Below, piece by piece: positions 60,101-64,000 of a DNA stretch of 64,000 bases. The stretch's first letter is position 1; the number at the start of each line of letters is the position of its first letter. Source of the stretch: Macrostomum hystrix (lineage: Eukaryota > Platyhelminthes > Macrostomidae); contig CATNEN010000033.1 of assembly GCA_950097015.1 (NCBI GenBank), positions 496,001-560,000 of the forward strand. The letters are read 5' to 3'. The translations under genes were made by a program, and so were the position numbers. The notes beneath the pieces are model-generated. The model had not been told where the DNA came from. It did no database searches and worked only from the letters and a program-made list of their open reading frames with translations.

Positions 60101-60299
60101 AGCATTTTATTGCTACCTGCTGCTGCTGCTGCTCCTGCTGCCGCTGATCCTGCAGCTGCTGCTCCTGTTGTTGCTGCTGCTGCTGCTGCTGCTGAAGATG
60201 ATGCTGCTGCAGCTGTGGCGGCTGCTGATGAAGCTGATGCCGCATTGTCCAGGCTGGGAGGCCGAAGAAGCGACTGCTGGTATCTGCGCCGTCTCCCAT
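57136..60299 (-). CDS. Nuclear receptor, NR1J (HR96/DAF-12) type, four exons
   Basis: Exons 60299-60009, 59603-59480, 58972-58209 and 57735-57136 join in phase (0,1,0) to 592 residues. The N-terminus is Gln-rich. The DNA-binding domain is split between exons 1 and 2: finger 1 has C66, C69, C83, C86 with P-box CESCKTFFRRNA; finger 2 has C103, C109, C119, C122 (RRSCTACRLRKCFAVGMKKD). The P-box differs from the usual HR96 ESCKAFF by Ala to Thr. A long Ala/Pro/Gln hinge (about 180-290) precedes the ligand-binding domain, which contains SVRKMIRLIPQLPGFENMEK, VLSYDYSRDAW and a C-terminal AF-2 helix (PPIMQELEA). It should bind DNA half-sites and respond to a lipid or xenobiotic ligand. Intron 2 holds a tRNA-like SINE head. 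Exon 3's acceptor was chosen because it restores phase and gives LILSDEKL, as in relatives. Confidence 0.88.
59100..59190 (+). mobile_element. tRNA-like SINE head or tRNA pseudogene in the receptor intron
   Basis: CATTGGTTAGAGC resembles an A box and GAGTTCGAATCTC a B box, but the intervening arm is expanded and does not fold as a clean tRNA. It differs from the SINE family at 51511. Could be a second tRNA-derived family. Confidence 0.35.
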
Positions 60300-61380
60300 G
60301 CTGCATTCTGGTGGAGTTAGCCAACTCCTTCAGCTTAGAGTATATATAACTTTGACATGCCGTTTAGTGCTACGTTATTATTATTTTTATTCACGTGAAA
60401 TGTGAAAGACTGATTAGTATAGTATCTTCTAAAATCTCTCTCGCAATCCCGATGGATTCAAATTGAGATTCAAATTGTTTACCTTGCTGCTTACTAACGC
60501 ATGAACTCACCGCGTTAACTGGAAGATTGGTTTCCGTGTTGACTGGAAATGGACTCGGTCGCTGGCTCCTCGCACTGGCTTCACTATATTGTTAGTGTTA
60601 TGCAGGCTTCACTAAGAGCAGGTCTTTTTCTATCAGTTGTGCAGGCTTTCTTCCACGCTTTGTCAAACAAAACAACAGGAGACCAAATAAGAGCTAGCGC
60701 TTGTAGTAGAAGGACACGTTGCTTTGGAAAGTCGGTCGGGTTTTAGGGGTGGAGGTCGCACTTGCCTGACAATAAAAGCTTGGCGCGGGTGGGATGGTGG
60801 CGGCGGAGGGGGCGACTCGCGGGGTGGGGTTGGCTGGGACTGGGACCGTGGTCCATTTCTCTCTTTTTTCTCTATTTTTCTCTCCTCGTCCCCCTTTTGT
60901 AACTGAACAGTTTGAAGGCCTGGCCTCAGGCAGTACCCAGGGTGCAGTATTGCATAGATAAACAGGACCGGCTGCTCCTTCTAACTGGCGTTCACTCAAT
61001 GGTGTGCCTCTGTGTCCTCTGCTCTGCCCTGGCACTGCTATTGGCGTTTAAGCTTGTATTTGTGCATGCACAGCCACCCGGTGTCTATCTGCGCCAGTGC
61101 AATTTCTCCTCCGCACTTGCACGACCAAAAGTACAAGGCAACCTAGTTGTCGATGCTGAACTGTGTTGGGCCTTCCCAATTGTCGCACCTCCTTTGTTGA
61201 ATTTCCATGAAGTTTTGAAGAAACGGAATAGCATGCTATTTGTATTTCTTGGAACTCTAAGGCCTCCCCACAGCCCACGCTGGTCGATTTGTAGCTTGGA
61301 GCCTGGAGTTTTTATTATGTAGCTTGGTGAGCTCCATGACACACCATCCTAAAAAGGCATACTGGTACTGACAGACACGA
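60300..61380. other. Upstream region of the nuclear receptor gene
   Basis: Probable promoter and 5' UTR. A TATATATAA-like stretch at about 60340-60350 lies about 40-50 bp upstream of the ATG. No other element assigned. Confidence 0.35.
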
Positions 61381-61389
61381 CTGTCATGA

Positions 61390-61885
61390 CCTAACGATTG
61401 CAATCCGGCATTGCTGTCCGGGATTTAATTAAATTCTCGGGATTCTAAAAGTGACTATTTCCCGGGATGCTGTTCTACCCCGGATTAGGGATCCCGGGAT
61501 GTTCGTCCTTTAATTCTGTAGGTATGTCCAGACTTTCTTTAAGAAAATCGGACGTGAAGTCATATTGAGAAATTATTTTTACAGCATAACGACAATCGTT
61601 ATTTCTATAGTGAATTACTTCTTCCGTAAATTTGGCACATATTTAAATGTTTAATTCGTATTCGTTGTATACTCGTATGGTAAAAATGTTTTAAAAAAAC
61701 GAATTAAAGTTAAATTGACATTACTTGCCCTTGCTTCTAGGCATAGCAATCCCGGATTCCCGGGATTTTAGGAAATTTCATGCGAAAAGTTTTAGGATTT
61801 AAATCTTCAAATATTTCCGGGATTGAAATTTCGGGATTGGGATGGGGATGGGGGATCTGGAAATTGCAATCCCTAAGGTGTAGCC
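61390..61885. mobile_element. CGGGAT-rich segment, MITE-like
   Basis: CCCGGGAT/CGGGATT occurs about ten times, clustered at 61420-61500 and 61750-61860, with an AT-rich middle. ATTGCAATCC lies near both borders (about 61396 and 61862). The arrangement resembles subterminal repeats of a non-autonomous DNA transposon, but ends and duplication are not proven. Confidence 0.35.
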
Positions 61886-62924
61886 CCATGTTGCTGCCGA
61901 ATTAATGCGGACCATAATTGCAAGTACACGAGGTGGCGGGGCAAGAGGCAGAGTCTACAGTGTGCAGAAAGCGGTGCTGGCCGTGTGAATAGTCGCATAA
62001 CATGCGTACGCCACCAACCCCTCCCTCCGTGGCTCCACCCTCCCCTCCACGCATGGACAACGGTCAGCGAGCGCTGATACACGCATTAGGGTTGACTCAA
62101 TGCAAAGTTCCAAGTTCCGAAGTGTCGACACTCACTGCGTATTTTCTGGGGCCCGACCCTCCAGAGCCAACTGCACCTGATGGGCCCGTGAAAGTGTACA
62201 ATAAAAGACGGTCAGCTCTGCTGGTATTTTAGTCTCTCGCCTGTTCTCTAACTGTTCCCTCTGTCTGTCTCTAAAGAAAGCAAATTATATCGGTCGCCAG
62301 TGCCACACCGCTCTTTCGTGGTGCACTCAGGAAAGCCCGGCCCACTATGATATCGCTGGGCCAGGAGGGCTAGCAGCTTTATTGAAGTCTAACCCTAACC
62401 CACACAGCACGCTGTAACGGGAAGAGTGAGAATTCCAAAGTGTGTGTTGGTGAGTGTTGTATCGCGTCCCACACTGCGCGCACACACACGGAGAAGTGAG
62501 GTAATGGTCGGTGTGCATGTACACTGCCAGCCAATTCGTGATCTTGATACAACTCTCTATAGACTGTACGAAGAATTTTTCTAGCACATAGCTGTCATAA
62601 GACCAACGAAAATGTCTTCCTAGGCTTTGGATCAGAATTCCAGAATTAAACTATTTATTTGTTTACTGTTAACTAGAGAGAGACCACCGGCAAATTTCAA
62701 ATAACCAAATGTTTCTTTTTTCTGTATTTCCCAAAATTCAGTTAATCGCTGTATCCTATCATCCTATGAAACGATTTCCAGAATCACAACACATTGGCAT
62801 TATCGAGATAGTCAACGATAAGCGTAATTTTTCTGTTGATCCCGGATGGTGGACTTTGACGAAAATCGGTCATTTGGTTTGGGAGCTGTCGTGAAGTAGG
62901 CAGTGGGTATTTGAAATAGAACAC

Positions 62925-63040
62925 ACTCAGGCTCACGGATACTGCAAGCAGGCACACACTCACACAGAGTTGTACATCTGCACCGACTTTCTCAGCGCAA
63001 TATAGTGTGCACCCTCACTAAGCCTTCGATAATATAAATA
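62925..63040 (-). mobile_element. Degenerate SINE fragment, reverse
   Basis: Matches the reverse SINE body in pieces (CTCAGGCTCACGGATACTG, GCAGGCACACACTCACACAG, GACTTTCTC, GTGTGCACCCTCACT). Too decayed to define ends. Confidence 0.5.
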
Positions 63041-63061
63041 TTCGACCAACTGAAAGCTAAG

Positions 63062-63668
63062 TGAGAATTCCAGCAGTGTCAGAGTGACGGGAAGAGTGAG
63101 AATTCCAGCAGTGTCAGAGTGACGGGAAGAGTGAGAATTCCAGCAGTGTCAGAGTGACGGGAAGAGTGAGAATTCCAGCAGTGTCAGAGTGTCTGGAAGA
63201 GTGAGAATTCCAGCAGTGTCAGAGTGTCTGGAAGAGTGAGAATTCCAGCAGTGTCAGAGTGACGGGAAGAGTGAGAATTCCAGCAGTGTCAGAGTGTCTG
63301 GAAGAGTGAGAATTCCAGCAGTGTCAGAGTGTCTGGAAGAGTGAGAATTCCAGCAGTGTCAGAGTGTCTGGAAGAGTGAGAATTCCAGCAGTGTCAGAGT
63401 GACGGGAAGAGTGAGAATTCCAGCAGTGTCAGAGTGTCTGGAAGAGTGAGAATTCCAGCAGTGTCAGAGTGACGGGAAGAGTGAGAATTCCAGCAGTGTC
63501 AGAGTGACGGGAAGAGTGAGAATTCCAGCAGTGTCAGAGTGACGGGAAGAGTGAGAATTCCAGCAGTGTCAGAGTGACGGGAAGAGTGAGAATTCCAGCA
63601 GTGTCAGAGTGACGGGAAGAGTGAGAATTCCAGCAGTGTCAGAGTGACGGGAAGAGTGAGAATTCCAG
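63062..63668 (+). repeat. 35-bp minisatellite
   Basis: About 17 units of GTGAGAATTCCAGCAGTGTC followed by AGAGTGACGGGAAGA, with a TCTGG variant. The unit contains both GTGAGA and a CAG. Confidence 0.95.
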
Positions 63669-63669
63669 C

Positions 63670-64000
63670 ATTATTAGGAATAAAAATGCAAAAACCTGTC
63701 CTCTATTGTCATGCTGGCGGGGCACCCTGTCAGGTGCATTGTGGGAGAAGTCCTGCATTCGCATCCCGAAGTACTCCGAGCTAGTTTGGAATAAGCTTAG
63801 GCCAGGCAGACGGGGAGCAAGTTAGAGAACGGGGCAGCACCATCCAGGTAGGCAGGCAAGAGGAAAGCTGCTTAAGATTAGCATTCAGACGGGGAAATCG
63901 GTGAATATTACTCGATAAGCTTGAGGAAAGGGGAAGAATTTTAGGAAAGGAGAATAATTAGAGGAAATGGGGAGAATCGGATGAAAGAAGAAGAATTGGA
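63670..64000. other. Right edge, purine-rich, nothing recognised
   Basis: Purine-rich (GGAAAGGGGA type) sequence up to the window edge, without ORF or repeat I can name. Confidence 0.4.

Noticed and set aside
60960-61342. Possible small secreted protein or retroelement fragment at 61.0-61.3 kb
   Set aside because: The plus-strand frame has a hydrophobic start but no domain, and the minus strand has short frames of equal quality; nothing decides for a gene.

Overview
The window is eukaryotic nuclear DNA, most likely from a free-living flatworm of the Macrostomum type. The coding exons are GC-rich and interrupted by introns with GT-AG ends. The standard genetic code fits, including TGA stops. 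The gene content is metazoan: Piwi, a nuclear receptor with a two-zinc-finger DNA-binding domain, doublecortin/PLAT, WSC, FN2/EGF and ACSF2. Minisatellites and transposons are unusually dense. The species assignment is inference; no ribosomal or mitochondrial marker is present.

Layout. 0-5.2 kb: three minus-strand copies of a small secreted WSC-domain gene family (the first is cut by the window edge), with a decayed LINE 3' end and a Penelope-like element between or inside them. The Penelope-like element carries hammerhead-ribozyme sequences in inverted terminal repeats. 8.2-17.6 kb: a complete five-exon piwi gene on the plus strand. Its first intron holds a full-length, intact Ty3/Gypsy LTR retrotransposon in antisense orientation, with identical LTRs and a 5-bp target duplication. 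19.8-21.6 kb: an intronless ACSF2-type mitochondrial acyl-CoA synthetase on the minus strand. 22-28 kb: mostly repeats and a few orphan exon candidates. 28.9-45.7 kb: a minus-strand gene of 12 firm exons plus one possible exon, encoding about 1250-1290 residues with the order DCX-DCX-PLAT-PLAT-beta-trefoil-like-PLAT-PLAT. A separate plus-strand gene for a secreted EGF/FN2 protein lies inside its fifth intron. 45.7-57 kb: largely non-coding with DNA-transposon-like and SINE remnants, a long 32-bp minisatellite and two orphan cysteine-rich terminal-exon candidates. 57.1-60.3 kb: a complete four-exon nuclear receptor of NR1J/HR96-DAF-12 type on the minus strand. 60.3-64 kb: non-coding, ending in a 35-bp minisatellite.

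Two themes stand out. First, nearly every intron longer than about 150 bp holds its own private tandem repeat. Many of these units contain a GTGAG or CTCAC core, and one array is an 18-fold reiteration of a real 5' splice site together with the last bases of its exon. Second, mobile elements sit inside host genes: a recent Gypsy copy in piwi, a Penelope-like copy next to a splice donor of a WSC gene, and tRNA-derived SINEs in the DCX-PLAT introns.

Exon models were assembled by hand from splice consensus, intron phase and domain continuity. No transcript or database was consulted.
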